NCBI GenBank assembly: GCA_017523325.1
Contig: JAFWWO010000064.1
Location: forward strand, 1-64,000
From: Anaerotignum sp.
GTDB taxonomy: Bacteria; Bacillota; Clostridia; Lachnospirales; Anaerotignaceae
Direction: 5' to 3'
DNA length: 64,000 nucleotides
In this document: piece after piece, positions 1-9,378 of the stretch
Position numbering within the stretch: position 1 is the stretch's first letter
Layout: every line of letters starts with the position of its first letter
The notes under the pieces: generated by a model
Seen by the model: only the letters and a program-made list of their open reading frames with translations
What the model was told of the DNA's origin: nothing
The model's database searches: none
Program-made: the position numbers and the translations under genes

Positions 1-54
1 AGATGATAATGGCGGTGCGGTAGGGCGGCGGCGTTTGCATATCCCTCAAAAGCA
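1..54. other. Unassigned edge sequence
   Basis: Short stretch before the rnpB terminator. No start codon with a ribosome site and no recognisable gene end can be assigned here; it may be the flank of a gene outside the window. Confidence 0.3.
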
Positions 55-91
55 CAAAAAAACACACCCTCTCCCGAAGGTGTGTTTTTTT
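55..91 (-). terminator. Rho-independent terminator of rnpB
   Basis: An eight-pair stem AACACACC/GGTGTGTT closes a short loop, with an A-run on one side and a T-run on the other. On the minus strand it lies directly after the 3' end of RNase P RNA. Because both flanks are A/T-rich it could also stop transcription arriving from the left on the plus strand. Confidence 0.85.
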
Positions 92-437
92 GATATGAGC
101 AAGCCTATAAGCCGGGTTCTGTTTTTCAGACAGCCATCTATCTTGGTCTGTTGTCGCCAACAGCATCTTGCGACACACTCGAAACGGGACGAGCAGCCCC
201 ATAGGTTTCTTTCGGTCTTGCTTCGGACGGGGTTTACAGGGACCCATGCCGTTACCGGCACAGCGGTAGGCTCTTACCCCACCTTTCCACCCTTACCTGC
301 TTGCACAGGCGGTTTATTTCTGTTGCACTTTCCTTAGAGTCGCCTCTACCGGCCGTTAGCCGGCGTCCTTGCTCTGCGAAGCCCGGACTTTCCTCATTCC
401 GCCAAGGCGAAACGCGACTGTCCGACTTACTCACATC
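92..437 (-). ncRNA. rnpB: RNase P RNA, bacterial class A
   Basis: Catalytic RNA subunit of RNase P, which removes 5' leaders from tRNA precursors. On the minus strand the conserved core GAGGAAAGTCCGGGC lies near the 5' side, and the typical 3' end ACCCGGCTTATAGG is present. The two ends (424-437 and 92-105) form a 14-pair P1 helix with three G-U pairs, which defines the boundaries used here. A consensus promoter stands just upstream and a terminator just downstream, so it is a free-standing transcript overlapping no gene. The class A fold fits a Clostridia member rather than the class B RNA of bacilli. Confidence 0.95.
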
Positions 438-442
438 GAGTC

Positions 443-471
443 ATTATAAAGCATTTCATTTTCACTGTCAA
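443..471 (-). promoter_or_regulatory. sigma-A promoter of rnpB
   Basis: TTGACA (minus strand, 466-471) and TATAAT (443-448) are separated by 17 bases, a perfect vegetative consensus. Transcription would begin about 436, matching the P1 helix of rnpB. The -35 box overlaps the 3' end of the kinase gene. Confidence 0.9.
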
Positions 472-2126
472 ACCTTAAAGCAGCTTCCGCCAACAAATTC
501 CTTAATCAGGGAATTATTGGGGATTTCCAGCCCCGGCGCCGCCAAAAAATACCCCAAAAACTTAATCAGCCGCTTCGCCGTTACATACTCCGGCATAGAG
601 GGGTCAATGCGGAACAGCTGGGGTTCTGCATACTGTTTCAGCACATTCAGCTCATACAGCGTGGCGGAATTAAATACGGCATCGGCATTCTCTTGGAAAG
701 GGAATATATTCTCCTCCTCCCCTTGGGTCACCGTATCCCAAGAGGAAATGGTCGTCGCCGCATCTCGCCCACGGAACTGATAATCCCGCACAATACGGCG
801 AATGAGCCTGCTATCGGAGGTGGATACCCGGTTATGGTCGTCTACGTTCAGCTGGGTCAATGCACTGATGAACACCTTAAATTTATTTTCTGCCGGAATT
901 TCCGCCGTCAGCTTGTCGTTCAAGCCATGAATCCCTTCCATCACCAGAATTTCACCCTGCCCCAACTGCACAAAATCACCATTATATTCCCGCTTGCCGG
1001 TGACAAAATTATAATAGGGCAGTTCCACCTTTTCTCCTGCAATGATACGCTTTAGGTCCTCATTCAACTGCTTCAAATCCAGCGCCTCGATACGTTCGAA
1101 GTTTTTCTTGCCAAATTCGTCCAGGGGGGTTTTATCTCTGTCAATAAAATAATCGTCCAGAGAAACCTTATGGGGCTGTATCCCCAACACACGCAACTGC
1201 ACACCCAGGCGGTTGGCAAAAGAAGTTTTCCCCGAAGAAGACGGTCCTGCAATCAGCACCACCCGCACCTGATCCATGCGATGATAAATTTGGTCGGCAA
1301 TCTCCGCCACCTTCTTTTCATGGAGGGCTTCGTTAATACGAATCAATTCGCCGAATTTCCCCTCAACAATGGTATTGTTCAACTCCGCCACGTTGGAAAC
1401 CCCCATCAGCCGGCACCAGCGCATCTGCTCCAGAAACACATCACTGATTTTTTTGGAATCCTTAAAGGATAATAATTCATGGGGCTTTGCCGGGTCGGGG
1501 AAGCGAATGAGAAAGCCCTTTTCATAAGGCATCAGCCCAAACACCTGCAACAGACCCGCCGAGGGCGGCATATAGCCGTAGAAATAATCGTAAAAGCCAT
1601 CCATCTCATATAGGTTGACATTGGAGGCACGGCGGAAACGGAACAGCTCCGCTTTATCCGGCATACCCTGCTTTCTCACAATATCTATGGCTTCGTCCTT
1701 CCCGAAGGTGCGCTTTTGAATAGGCAATCCTTTTTGCACATATTCCTTCATTTTGCTCTCCAGACGGCCTACCAAATCCTCGGTAACAGGGATTGCAGGC
1801 TTATGAATCTCGCAGTATAAATTCCCCCGCAGGGAATGCTCGATAACCGCCATTGCCTCATTCCCCAGCACGTCCCGCACCGCCTTTACCAACAGGAAGG
1901 ACACGCCTCTATGATACACCCGCATTCCTTCCTCGTCCCGCAGGTCAAGGAATGTCACGTCCTCCCCTTCTACCACGGGATTATTCAGCTCCCGCAGGAG
2001 ATTTCCCTGCTTTGCCAGCAAAATAGGCGTAGGAAATTCCTGCTGAAAGCCCTCCGCCAGCTTGCCATAGGTCATGCCATCGGTAACGGCAATTTTTTTG
2101 CCCATTACTTTGATGATTTTTTCCAA
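468..2126 (-). CDS. TGS-domain nucleoside (uridine) kinase-like protein
   Basis: Predicted cytoplasmic kinase with an N-terminal TGS/threonyl-tRNA-synthetase-like half fused to a uridine kinase/phosphoribulokinase domain. The Walker A loop GPSSSGKT lies at about residues 294-301 and is followed by a DDYFIDRDKTP motif typical of uridine kinases. This roughly 550-residue fusion is common in Clostridia, where it is usually named nucleoside kinase; its physiological substrate is not settled. I chose TTG at 2126 because AGGAGGAG lies seven bases upstream; the longer reading frame (to 2207) would overlap the preceding gene. ATG at 2105 is an alternative. It is the last protein gene of the run starting at the DUF6440 gene. 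Confidence 0.85.
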   Translation of the reverse strand: MEKIIKVMGKKIAVTDGMTYGKLAEGFQQEFPTPILLAKQGNLLRELNNPVVEGEDVTFLDLRDEEGMRVYHRGVSFLLVKAVRDVLGNEAMAVIEHSLRGNLYCEIHKPAIPVTEDLVGRLESKMKEYVQKGLPIQKRTFGKDEAIDIVRKQGMPDKAELFRFRRASNVNLYEMDGFYDYFYGYMPPSAGLLQVFGLMPYEKGFLIRFPDPAKPHELLSFKDSKKISDVFLEQMRWCRLMGVSNVAELNNTIVEGKFGELIRINEALHEKKVAEIADQIYHRMDQVRVVLIAGPSSSGKTSFANRLGVQLRVLGIQPHKVSLDDYFIDRDKTPLDEFGKKNFERIEALDLKQLNEDLKRIIAGEKVELPYYNFVTGKREYNGDFVQLGQGEILVMEGIHGLNDKLTAEIPAENKFKVFISALTQLNVDDHNRVSTSDSRLIRRIVRDYQFRGRDAATTISSWDTVTQGEEENIFPFQENADAVFNSATLYELNVLKQYAEPQLFRIDPSMPEYVTAKRLIKFLGYFLAAPGLEIPNNSLIKEFVGGSCFKV

Positions 2127-2149
2127 TTTCTTCTCCTCCTTTTCAAAGC

Positions 2150-3271
2150 CTATATATGCCAAAAGGTCTGCCAATTCACTTGGGAACAAAGCACCTCGAT
2201 TTCCCAACCCTTTTCCTTTGCCGCCGCCGCCAGTTTTTGCTGCAAAACCGGCACGATCAATACTTCGCTTTCATAATGGGTCACATCGGCAACAGCCATA
2301 TCCATTTCCATGGCTTTTTGGGCTTCATGGTATTTGATGTCCGCCGTCAGGTAGGCCTCTGCCCCCTTCTCCTTGGCAAGGGATACAAATTCCACACCGC
2401 TGCCGGTACAAAGCCCTACGCGGTGTATCATTTTCTCCCCATCGCCCACCAGACGGATATGGTCCAGATGCAATTTTTGTCTGAGGATTTCCGCAAACTC
2501 CCGAAAAGACAGTGCCCGGGGCAAATCCCCGATACGCCCGATGCCCTCTTTTTTCCCCTTTTGCTCCACGGGATAAATATCGTAAGCCGCCTCTTCATAA
2601 GGATGTGCCGACAGCATGGCTTTTATGACAGCATTTATTTTTTCCGCCGGCACGATGGTTTCCAGACGGATTTCCTCCGCCTGCTCCAGCTTACCCGGCT
2701 GCCCAATAAAAGGATTCGTCCCTTCAGAGGGCAGAAATGTTCCCATGCCTTTTGCAGCAAAAGTACAATGGGAATAGGCGCCGATATGCCCCGCTCCCGC
2801 GGCACACATGGCATCTCTGACGGCGGTTTCATGACCAAGCGGTACATAAACCACGATTTTTTTCAATTCCTCTGCCCATGTTTCCTCCAGAATTTCCACA
2901 TTTTCCAGACCAATCAGCTCTGCCAGTACATCATTGGTGCCGCCTGCCGCCACGTCCAGATTGGTATGGGCGGAATATGCTGCAATTCCGTTTTCTATCA
3001 ATGCAAAAATTCGTTTGCCCAAGGGGTTATCCGCCGTAATGCTTTCGATTTTGCGAAACAACAGCATGGGGTGATGGGTCAGTATCATATCTGCTTTCAG
3101 CCGCTTCGCCTCCTCAATGACAGGCTCTATGACGTCCAGCGCCACCAATATCCGTTTCACTTCTCTATCCGGATTTCCTATGGCAAGCCCCGGCTTATCC
3201 CAGCCCTCCGCCAGTTTTTTGGGGGCGATGCCCTCCATCACTTCCATAATATCCTTCACTTTGACAGACAT
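2150..3271 (-). CDS. Nif3-like dinuclear metal centre protein (YqfO/YbgI family)
   Basis: Protein of 373 residues of the Nif3/DUF34 family, which forms hexamers around a two-metal site. Visible metal-ligand motifs are ILTHHPMLLF near residue 65, SAHTNLD near 100 and VTHYESE near the C-terminus. The length shows the inserted central YqfO domain found in Firmicutes. Its biochemical role is uncertain; GTP cyclohydrolase and metal-related roles have been proposed for the family. The start overlaps the end of trmK by 16 bases, and the trmK-nif3 pairing is very common in Firmicutes, so the two are co-transcribed. Confidence 0.9.
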   Translation of the reverse strand: MSVKVKDIMEVMEGIAPKKLAEGWDKPGLAIGNPDREVKRILVALDVIEPVIEEAKRLKADMILTHHPMLLFRKIESITADNPLGKRIFALIENGIAAYSAHTNLDVAAGGTNDVLAELIGLENVEILEETWAEELKKIVVYVPLGHETAVRDAMCAAGAGHIGAYSHCTFAAKGMGTFLPSEGTNPFIGQPGKLEQAEEIRLETIVPAEKINAVIKAMLSAHPYEEAAYDIYPVEQKGKKEGIGRIGDLPRALSFREFAEILRQKLHLDHIRLVGDGEKMIHRVGLCTGSGVEFVSLAKEKGAEAYLTADIKYHEAQKAMEMDMAVADVTHYESEVLIVPVLQQKLAAAAKEKGWEIEVLCSQVNWQTFWHI

Positions 3272-3948
3272 TCCAATGCCTCCTTCATATATGCCAGCTT
3301 TTCCTCTACGGCAGGCAGGCGTTTGATTGCCTGTTCCGTCGGGGTTTCTCTCAGACGATTTGCCAGCCGGCTGTATTTCCCTTCCTCTATCTCCAAAAAC
3401 TCCCGCAAAAGGGGATCCTTTTTCTCCAATAGCTGTTTGCCGTAAAGGTAGTCAATCTCTCGCCCATATTTCTCCGTTCCACGGACACAGCGCATCAGTG
3501 TATAGACCTTTCCCTCCTCCTTCAGCATATGCTCCTCGGCAATGGAAAAGCCGATGGCATGGAGATATTTCCGCACCTCGCCAAAATCCCTCTGGGGGGA
3601 AAGCACCAGTTCTTTTAAGCTTGCAGCCACCTCCGGGCTATCCTGCAAAATATGTACAATCAGCATACCGCCCATGCCCGCCATCACAGCCGTTTCTGCC
3701 TCAAAGGGACGCAGGGGCAAAAGGCCGCTACCCAATCGGGTTTCAATGACTTCCTCCGCACCATACAGGCGGATATTGGCTTTTGCTTTCTCCAAAGGGC
3801 CTTTTCGCACATCGCAGGCGAATGCTTTTTTTATTTTCCCACGCAAAAACAGGGCAATGGGTACATAGCCATGGTCTGTGCCGATATCCGCCACCGTTTC
3901 ATGGTTCACCAGATTGACAACCTGCTCCAATCGCTTTGATAATTCCAT
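3256..3948 (-). CDS. trmK: tRNA (adenine(22)-N1)-methyltransferase
   Basis: Makes N1-methyladenosine at position 22 of bacterial tRNAs using S-adenosylmethionine. The 230-residue length is normal for the family. The SAM-binding motif DIGTDHGYVPI is at about residues 21-31, and the family signature MAGMGGMLI with a following SPQRD stretch is present. The C-terminal part is a predicted coiled helical extension. It overlaps the nif3-like gene downstream and follows the DUF6440 gene after 42 bases. Confidence 0.92.
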   Translation of the reverse strand: MELSKRLEQVVNLVNHETVADIGTDHGYVPIALFLRGKIKKAFACDVRKGPLEKAKANIRLYGAEEVIETRLGSGLLPLRPFEAETAVMAGMGGMLIVHILQDSPEVAASLKELVLSPQRDFGEVRKYLHAIGFSIAEEHMLKEEGKVYTLMRCVRGTEKYGREIDYLYGKQLLEKKDPLLREFLEIEEGKYSRLANRLRETPTEQAIKRLPAVEEKLAYMKEALECLSK

Positions 3949-3990
3949 AATTCCTCCTCACTGCAAGCGGGTTCGGCTCTATCAAGGATT

Positions 3991-4185
3991 TCACAGCGAA
4001 AAATAGCTGTCCGCCTCGCCAATGACCGGTTTGCCGTCTTTATCCAGTAAAACCGTCAAACCGCCTGCATAACCCTTGAAAGCAAGCATATAATGCACGC
4101 CCGTTGCCTTATCCACCAGAATTTTCACACCCTCTGTCATACCCTGAGAATACACCGTTTCAAATCTCTTATCTGCTTTCGCCAT
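3991..4185 (-). CDS. Small DUF6440-like protein
   Basis: A 64-residue protein with no signal peptide. The pattern of a VDKATGVHYML stretch followed by YAGGLTVLLDKDGKPV resembles the DUF6440 family of short Firmicute proteins of unknown function. AGGAGG lies seven bases before the ATG. It sits between rpoD, from which it is separated by a terminator, and trmK. No function can be assigned. Confidence 0.7.
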   Translation of the reverse strand: MAKADKRFETVYSQGMTEGVKILVDKATGVHYMLAFKGYAGGLTVLLDKDGKPVIGEADSYFSL

Positions 4186-4217
4186 AATTTTGCCTCCTTA
4201 GCCCATAGCCTTCGCTC

Positions 4218-4251
4218 AAAAAACGGGCGTGACAAAATTCTGCCCGCCCGT
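4218..4251 (-). terminator. Rho-independent terminator after rpoD
   Basis: Minus-strand stem ACGGGCG/CGCCCGT with a 15-base loop is followed by TTTTTT. It lies 15 bases past the rpoD stop and separates the dnaG-rpoD unit from the DUF6440-trmK run. Confidence 0.85.
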
Positions 4252-4265
4252 AACAATTCCGTGTT

Positions 4266-5342
4266 TTATTCCAGATAATCCTTTAACTTTTTACTTCTGC
4301 TGGGATGACGCAGCTTTCGCAACGCCTTCGCCTCAATCTGGCGGATACGCTCTCTGGTTACGTTAAATTCCTTGCCCACTTCCTCCAGCGTTCTGGCTCT
4401 GCCATCGTCCAGCCCGAACCGCAGGCGCAGCACTTTTTCCTCCCGCTCTGTCAGGGTATCCAGCACCTCAAAGAGCTGCTCCTTCAACAGGGTAAAAGCC
4501 GCCGCTTCCGCCGGAGCGGGAATATCATCATCTGGGATAAAATCACCCAAATGGCTATCCTCCTCCTCGCCGATGGGGGTTTCCAGAGAAACAGGCTCCT
4601 GAGCAATCTTCATAATCTCCCGCACTTTTTCCTCGGGCATCTGCATTTCTACGGACAGTTCCTCTACCGTAGGCTCTCTGCCCAATTCCTGCAACAACTG
4701 TCTGGAAATACGAATGAGTTTATTGATGGTTTCCACCATATGCACGGGAATACGAATGGTACGAGCCTGATCCGCAATGGCACGGGTAATGGCCTGCCTA
4801 ATCCACCATGTGGCATAGGTACTGAATTTGAAGCCCTTATGGAAGTCGAATTTCTCAACTGCCTTAATCAGCCCCAGATTGCCCTCCTGTATCAAATCCA
4901 AAAAAAGCATTCCTCTGCCTACATACCGCTTGGCAATGCTGACCACCAGACGAAGATTGGCCTCCGCCAGTTTCTTTTTGGCCTCCTCATCGCCTTCCTC
5001 CATACGCTTTGCCAGCTCAACCTCTTCCTCGGCACTGAGCAGGGGCACCTTCCCGATTTCTTTCAGATACATACGCACAGGGTCATCGATATTGATGCCT
5101 TCGGGCAACGTCAGATCCATGTCCTTTTCGACTTCCTCTTCCTCTGCCTCTATATTCCCGAGGATATCGATGCCTTGCGTTTCCAAATATTCATAGATAC
5201 GCTCAATGCGGTCAGAATCCAAATCCAAATCCGCCAGATGATCCATGATTTCTTTGTATTCCAATACACTTTTTTTCTTTTTGCCCATTTGGACCAGTTC
5301 TTCCAGACGGGTCAACAATGTAGTTTCTTCGACGGATTTCAA
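4266..5342 (-). CDS. rpoD: Primary RNA polymerase sigma factor (sigma-70/sigma-A)
   Basis: Housekeeping sigma factor directing RNA polymerase to the TTGACA/TATAAT promoters seen throughout this window. The 358 residues show an acidic region 1.1, region 1.2 ([12 protein letters not shown]), region 2 with the strictly conserved [13 protein letters not shown] near residue 190, region 3, and region 4.2 ending in [20 protein letters not shown]. The size matches clostridial SigA. It follows dnaG at a distance of 39 bases in the classic dnaG-rpoD order and is closed by a terminator. No rpsU gene lies in front. Confidence 0.97.
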   Translation of the reverse strand: MKSVEETTLLTRLEELVQMGKKKKSVLEYKEIMDHLADLDLDSDRIERIYEYLETQGIDILGNIEAEEEEVEKDMDLTLPEGINIDDPVRMYLKEIGKVPLLSAEEEVELAKRMEEGDEEAKKKLAEANLRLVVSIAKRYVGRGMLFLDLIQEGNLGLIKAVEKFDFHKGFKFSTYATWWIRQAITRAIADQARTIRIPVHMVETINKLIRISRQLLQELGREPTVEELSVEMQMPEEKVREIMKIAQEPVSLETPIGEEEDSHLGDFIPDDDIPAPAEAAAFTLLKEQLFEVLDTLTEREEKVLRLRFGLDDGRARTLEEVGKEFNVTRERIRQIEAKALRKLRHPSRSKKLKDYLE

Positions 5343-5381
5343 CGCGATCCTTCCTTTCTGTGCTTTTATAGTCTAACCATC

Positions 5382-7163
5382 TCAAATGGTAATATACAGA
5401 GAATCCAGCTTTCTTTTGGCTTCTACCAGCCTTTGTATCTCCTCCGCCGAGGCGGCATTTGCCAGCAAATGGTCGATTTTTGTACGTTTCAGGCGTTTGA
5501 CCTGTTCATTGACGGCTTTTTCCAAATCCGCCTCGTTTTCGGCAGAAAGCTGCATGGCGAAAATCTCCGTCACCGCCTTTTGCTCCTGCGGTTCTTCAAA
5601 GCAGCTGACCAAATCCGCAGGGAATACAGTCCCCGATTCCTGCCATAGCTGACCGATAGCGGAAAACGTCCTGCGAAAAATTTCTTCCGTAAAATCCGTT
5701 TCCTCCAGCACCGTTTTCAGCTTCTCGTAAATGCCCTGATACTGAGCAGAAACAAACAACAGATTTTTCTGTGCCTCCAGCAAGCCTTTTTCCGTTTTCA
5801 CGCCTGCCCCGCTGTAAGCCTTCCGGTTTTGCTGCCGTCTTTGCTCCGCCTCCCTACGGAAGGCCTCCTCGTCTTTTCGCATCAGCTTGCGAATCTCACT
5901 GTCAATGGCTTCCTCCTCCACGCCTGTCATACGGCTCACTTCGCCCAGATAGACATTTCGCTCAATCTCGCTATCCAGCTTCGCCAATATTTCCGCCGCC
6001 TCCGTAGCAAAGCGTACCTTATGCTCCGGATTTTCCAGATGATACTTCCGCCGGATACACGCAATTTCAAAAGATATATAATGCACGGCATTGACCAATA
6101 ATTTTGAAAATTCCGCCGCACCTTTTGCCTTAATAAATTCATCGGGGTCCTTCCCGTCAGGCACCTGCACGACCTTCACCCGAAAACCGCCCTGCACCAG
6201 CACCGGTATGGCACGCAAAGCCGCATTGGTACCCGCTTCATCGCTATCGTAAAGCAATATCACATCATCGGCGAAGCGTTTCAGGGTTCTGGCGTGCTCC
6301 TGATTAAAGGCCGTACCCAAGGACGCCACTACGTTATGAAACCCCGCCTGATAGATGGTCAGCATATCCATATAGCCTTCCACCAATATCAGTTCTCTCT
6401 TCCTCGCCGCTTTTGCAAAATTCAGCCCATACAGATTACGGCTTTTATTAAACAAAACCGTTTCCGGCGAATTGAGATATTTCGGCTCCCCTTTGCCCAG
6501 AATACGTCCGCCAAAACCAACGACACGCCCCTGCACATCGAATATGGGGAACATCAGCCGTCCCCGAAAGCGGTCATGATAGCCCTTGCCGTCCTTATTC
6601 TCCAGCACAAGGCCGCTTTTGAGCATCTCCCCCATGGTATAGCCCTGCTGCTGCAAATGCTTCAAAAGCGCATCATACCTGTCGGGGGAGTAGCCTATGC
6701 CGAACTTTCTGGCAATGGTGGGAGCCATCTGCCTTTTTTGCAGATACGCTCTGGCTTGGGCTCCTTCCTCCCCTTGGAGGGCTTCGTAATAAAACCGCCC
6801 CGCAATTTTATGTATTTCAAACAGCCTTGCCTTCAACTGCTCCGCCGCTTGAGCCTGTGCGCTTTTCTCCGGCTCCGGCAGAAGGATATGGGCTCTGTCC
6901 GCCAGCCGTTTCAAGGCCTCGGGAAAATCACAGTTTTCCATCTCCATCAGAAAGCCGAACACATTCCCCGCGGCACCGCAGCCAAAGCAATAATAAAACT
7001 GTTTTTCACTATTGACGGAAAAGGAAGGGGTCTTTTCATTATGAAAAGGACACAGCCCGAAATATGAACTGCCCTTTTGCTTCAAGGGTACATAGCGGGA
7101 AACGACTTCTACAATATCATTTTGCATCCGCACTTCATCAATAATCTCTCTCGGATACCGCAT
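5382..7163 (-). CDS. dnaG: DNA primase
   Basis: Synthesises RNA primers for lagging-strand replication. The N-terminal CHC2 zinc finger is intact (CPFHNEKTPSF, then YYCFGCG, residues about 40-65). The TOPRIM catalytic core follows, with LILVEGYMDML near residue 255 and an acidic LLYDSDEAG motif near 310. The C-terminal third is the helicase-binding domain. ATG at 7163 starts the usual MRYPREIIDEV sequence; GTG at 7172 would add three residues. A stem-loop terminator lies only about 35 bases upstream. rpoD follows directly. Confidence 0.96.
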   Translation of the reverse strand: MRYPREIIDEVRMQNDIVEVVSRYVPLKQKGSSYFGLCPFHNEKTPSFSVNSEKQFYYCFGCGAAGNVFGFLMEMENCDFPEALKRLADRAHILLPEPEKSAQAQAAEQLKARLFEIHKIAGRFYYEALQGEEGAQARAYLQKRQMAPTIARKFGIGYSPDRYDALLKHLQQQGYTMGEMLKSGLVLENKDGKGYHDRFRGRLMFPIFDVQGRVVGFGGRILGKGEPKYLNSPETVLFNKSRNLYGLNFAKAARKRELILVEGYMDMLTIYQAGFHNVVASLGTAFNQEHARTLKRFADDVILLYDSDEAGTNAALRAIPVLVQGGFRVKVVQVPDGKDPDEFIKAKGAAEFSKLLVNAVHYISFEIACIRRKYHLENPEHKVRFATEAAEILAKLDSEIERNVYLGEVSRMTGVEEEAIDSEIRKLMRKDEEAFRREAEQRRQQNRKAYSGAGVKTEKGLLEAQKNLLFVSAQYQGIYEKLKTVLEETDFTEEIFRRTFSAIGQLWQESGTVFPADLVSCFEEPQEQKAVTEIFAMQLSAENEADLEKAVNEQVKRLKRTKIDHLLANAASAEEIQRLVEAKRKLDSLYITI

Positions 7164-7199
7164 TTCCCTCACCCCGCTTTCCTACCGTCCGTTCGGTAA

Positions 7200-7224
7200 A
7201 AAAGGAAGTGCATGACTTCCTTTT
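7200..7224 (-). terminator. Stem-loop with T-run directly before dnaG
   Basis: Ten-pair stem AAAAGGAAGT/ACTTCCTTTT with a five-base loop, followed on the minus strand by a run of six Ts. It ends the dgt transcript or acts as an attenuator for dnaG, because fewer than 40 bases remain before the dnaG start and no clear promoter fits into them. The stem is symmetrical, so it could also act on the plus strand. Confidence 0.7.
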
Positions 7225-7354
7225 CTTATTACCTCATATTCGACATTTTTTGAAAAATTCCTTTTCCTTTCTCTTCTTTTCTCTCTATTTTGTAAGGATA
7301 ACCAAAAAAATCAATGAAAATCCTACTATTTTTCAAACTTTCGGCAATGCCGAT
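7225..7354. other. A/T-rich gap between dgt and dnaG
   Basis: About 130 bases, strongly T-rich on the plus strand. A minus-strand promoter for dnaG would have to lie here, upstream of the stem-loop, but I cannot point to a convincing pair of boxes. Confidence 0.35.
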
Positions 7355-8368
7355 TTACAATTTGCTCCACTCCCGCGGGATAAACAATTCATTATATTTC
7401 GCTACGGCAAAGCGGTCTGTCATACAGGCGATATAATCGCACACCACCTGCTCCACCCTATCCCCCTGCTCCAGCAGCAGGCGAAATTCTCCCGCCATCT
7501 CCCGAGGCTGCTCCATATAATAGGCGAATAAATCCCCTACGATTTTTTCCGCTTTTTTATGCTCCGCCACTGCCACATCACTGGCATAGACCCGTTTGAA
7601 CATAAAGCTGCGTAGATCCGAAAGGGTCTGCCGCATTTCCGTACTCATATGAATCTCATTGATATTCATGCTATTGGCGATGGTATCCCGTATCATGGCA
7701 TTGATACGACTGCTGGAGGTATGGCCGATAAGGGCTACGATTTCCGCCGGAATATCCGTCGGATGCAACATGCCCGCCCGAACGGCATCGTCAATATCGT
7801 GATTGGTATAGGCAATTTTATCGGACAGCTGTACAATTTTCCCCTCCAGCGTAGAGGGACTGCCACTGGTACGATGGTGCAAAATACCGTCCCGCACCTC
7901 CCATGTCAAATTCAACCCCTGTCCGTCTTTTTCCAGCCGTTCTACCATACGCAGGCTTTGTTTATTATGGGCGAAACCGCCGCTCTCTTTGCAAAGCCTG
8001 TCCAGCATCCGCTCTCCGGCATGGCCAAAGGGCGTATGCCCCAAATCATGGCCCAAAGCAATGGCCTCTGTCAAGTCCTCATTCAGCCGCAGGGCTCTGG
8101 CAATGGTACGGGCAATCTGGGATACCTCCAGCGTATGGGTCAGGCGGGTACGGTAATGATCCCCCTCCGGGGAAATGAACACCTGGGTTTTATGCTTCAT
8201 TCTGCGGAAGGCCTTACAATGGATGATACGATCCCTGTCCCGCTGAAAATCCGTGCGGATATCGCATTTTTCCTCCGGTCGCTGCCGCCCCTTGGTATTG
8301 ACACTTTTTGTGGCATAGGGCCCCAGCATCTTCTCCTCCAACTCCTCTTGAAACAGGCGTAATTCCAT
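7355..8368 (-). CDS. dGTP triphosphohydrolase-like HD-domain protein
   Basis: Predicted deoxynucleoside triphosphate triphosphohydrolase that cleaves dNTPs to nucleoside and triphosphate. The HD metal site is visible: RLTHTLEVSQIARTIAR near residue 78 followed by IALGHDLGHTPFGHAGE near 105, plus conserved FRRMKHKTQVF upstream. The 337-residue length fits the short Firmicute Dgt-like group often located upstream of dnaG. GGAGGGAA lies nine bases before the ATG. The nucleotide specificity cannot be told from sequence. Confidence 0.9.
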   Translation of the reverse strand: MELRLFQEELEEKMLGPYATKSVNTKGRQRPEEKCDIRTDFQRDRDRIIHCKAFRRMKHKTQVFISPEGDHYRTRLTHTLEVSQIARTIARALRLNEDLTEAIALGHDLGHTPFGHAGERMLDRLCKESGGFAHNKQSLRMVERLEKDGQGLNLTWEVRDGILHHRTSGSPSTLEGKIVQLSDKIAYTNHDIDDAVRAGMLHPTDIPAEIVALIGHTSSSRINAMIRDTIANSMNINEIHMSTEMRQTLSDLRSFMFKRVYASDVAVAEHKKAEKIVGDLFAYYMEQPREMAGEFRLLLEQGDRVEQVVCDYIACMTDRFAVAKYNELFIPREWSKL

Positions 8369-8501
8369 GGCGTTCCCTCCTTTTTTCCGTTTTTTTGAAA
8401 CCGCTATGTATATTTAGATACGCCGTTTTCCCTCCAAATCCTCTTTTTTGCCGAAAAAATACCGCCCCCGCCATAGGCAGACAAAAACACCGCCCAAACG
8501 C

Positions 8502-8536
8502 AAAGGCAGAGAGGTGCGCTCCTCCCTGCCTTTTTT
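8502..8536. terminator. Stem-loop after the PrpE-like gene
   Basis: Thirteen-base arms AAAGGCAGAGAGG and CCTCCCTGCCTTT pair with one mismatch, followed by six Ts on the plus strand. It lies just past the phosphatase stop on the minus strand, where the tail is less T-rich, so its strength in that direction is doubtful. Confidence 0.5.
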
Positions 8537-8548
8537 CCCTGCCTGCAC

Positions 8549-9340
8549 TCATTCCTCCGGCACCTTGCCGCCGCCGGTATAAGGGGTATATTCCCTGCCC
8601 CGCACCTGCACAAATTCCAGTTCCGGATAACGCAGAGCCGTCAGGTATCCGCCATAAACACAGCCTTGGTCAATATCTACCGTACGGTTAATCATCTCCG
8701 GCTTTTCCGCCACCGTATGCCCATAAACCACAAAGGGCTCGCCATCATACTCCTGCGCCCAATCCAACCGCTCCGGCTTCCCGTTTTCATCAAAGCGCCC
8801 TGTGGTTTCGCCATACAGGCAGACTGCCCGAATTTTATTGGAAAACCTGCCGATGGACTCCCCCCGCAGACCGCCATGAACCACCGCCAAGCGCTTTTTA
8901 TCCAAAAGCAGATAATAGCATTGGCTTTCATAGCAGGCCATATAGCGGTTACGAAATACCATACGCTCCTCCTTCGGCAGTTTCTCCAATTCCGCTACCG
9001 TATTCTCCAGCCCATGGGAAATATGCACCCGATTGCCCAGAAAATAACGGTACAGCTTATTACAATGGTTCCCATGCACCCAAAACGCCCCGCCGTATGC
9101 CACCTGATCCATCCAGAAATTCAGGCATTTCAAATTTTGCCAGCCCTTATCCGCCACATCGCCTACGGAAATCAGCCGCCGCCCCTCCGGGTGGATATAT
9201 GCGTTTTCTCCCTTGGTGTAGCCCAGCTTGCCGATGAGTTCCATCAGCTCATCATAACAGCCATGGACATCACCGATGATATCAAATTTATTTTCACGAA
9301 ATTCCAAAATACGAAATTCCCGCTCCTGTTTTCCCTTCAT
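8549..9340 (-). CDS. PrpE/ApaH-like metallophosphoesterase
   Basis: Calcineurin-like phosphoesterase of about 263 residues, related to PrpE and symmetrical Ap4A hydrolases or to PPP-type protein phosphatases. The two-metal motifs are in order: IGDVHGCYDEL, VGDVADKG, WVHGNHCNK, AVVHGGL and VYGHT. The GNH motif is followed by Cys rather than the common Asp or Glu. ATG at 9340 has GGGAG six bases upstream; an in-frame start at 9427 would place the first 29 residues inside a structured repeat and is unlikely. A candidate structured leader lies upstream. Confidence 0.82.
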   Translation of the reverse strand: MKGKQEREFRILEFRENKFDIIGDVHGCYDELMELIGKLGYTKGENAYIHPEGRRLISVGDVADKGWQNLKCLNFWMDQVAYGGAFWVHGNHCNKLYRYFLGNRVHISHGLENTVAELEKLPKEERMVFRNRYMACYESQCYYLLLDKKRLAVVHGGLRGESIGRFSNKIRAVCLYGETTGRFDENGKPERLDWAQEYDGEPFVVYGHTVAEKPEMINRTVDIDQGCVYGGYLTALRYPELEFVQVRGREYTPYTGGGKVPEE

Positions 9341-9378
9341 ATTCGGCTCCCTTTGTTTTTCCTTCGGTATGGTATGAG

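Noticed and set aside
2156-3445. Plus-strand open frame opposite the Nif3-like gene
   Set aside because: Shadow frame; the minus-strand protein has clear metal-site motifs and coupled neighbours.
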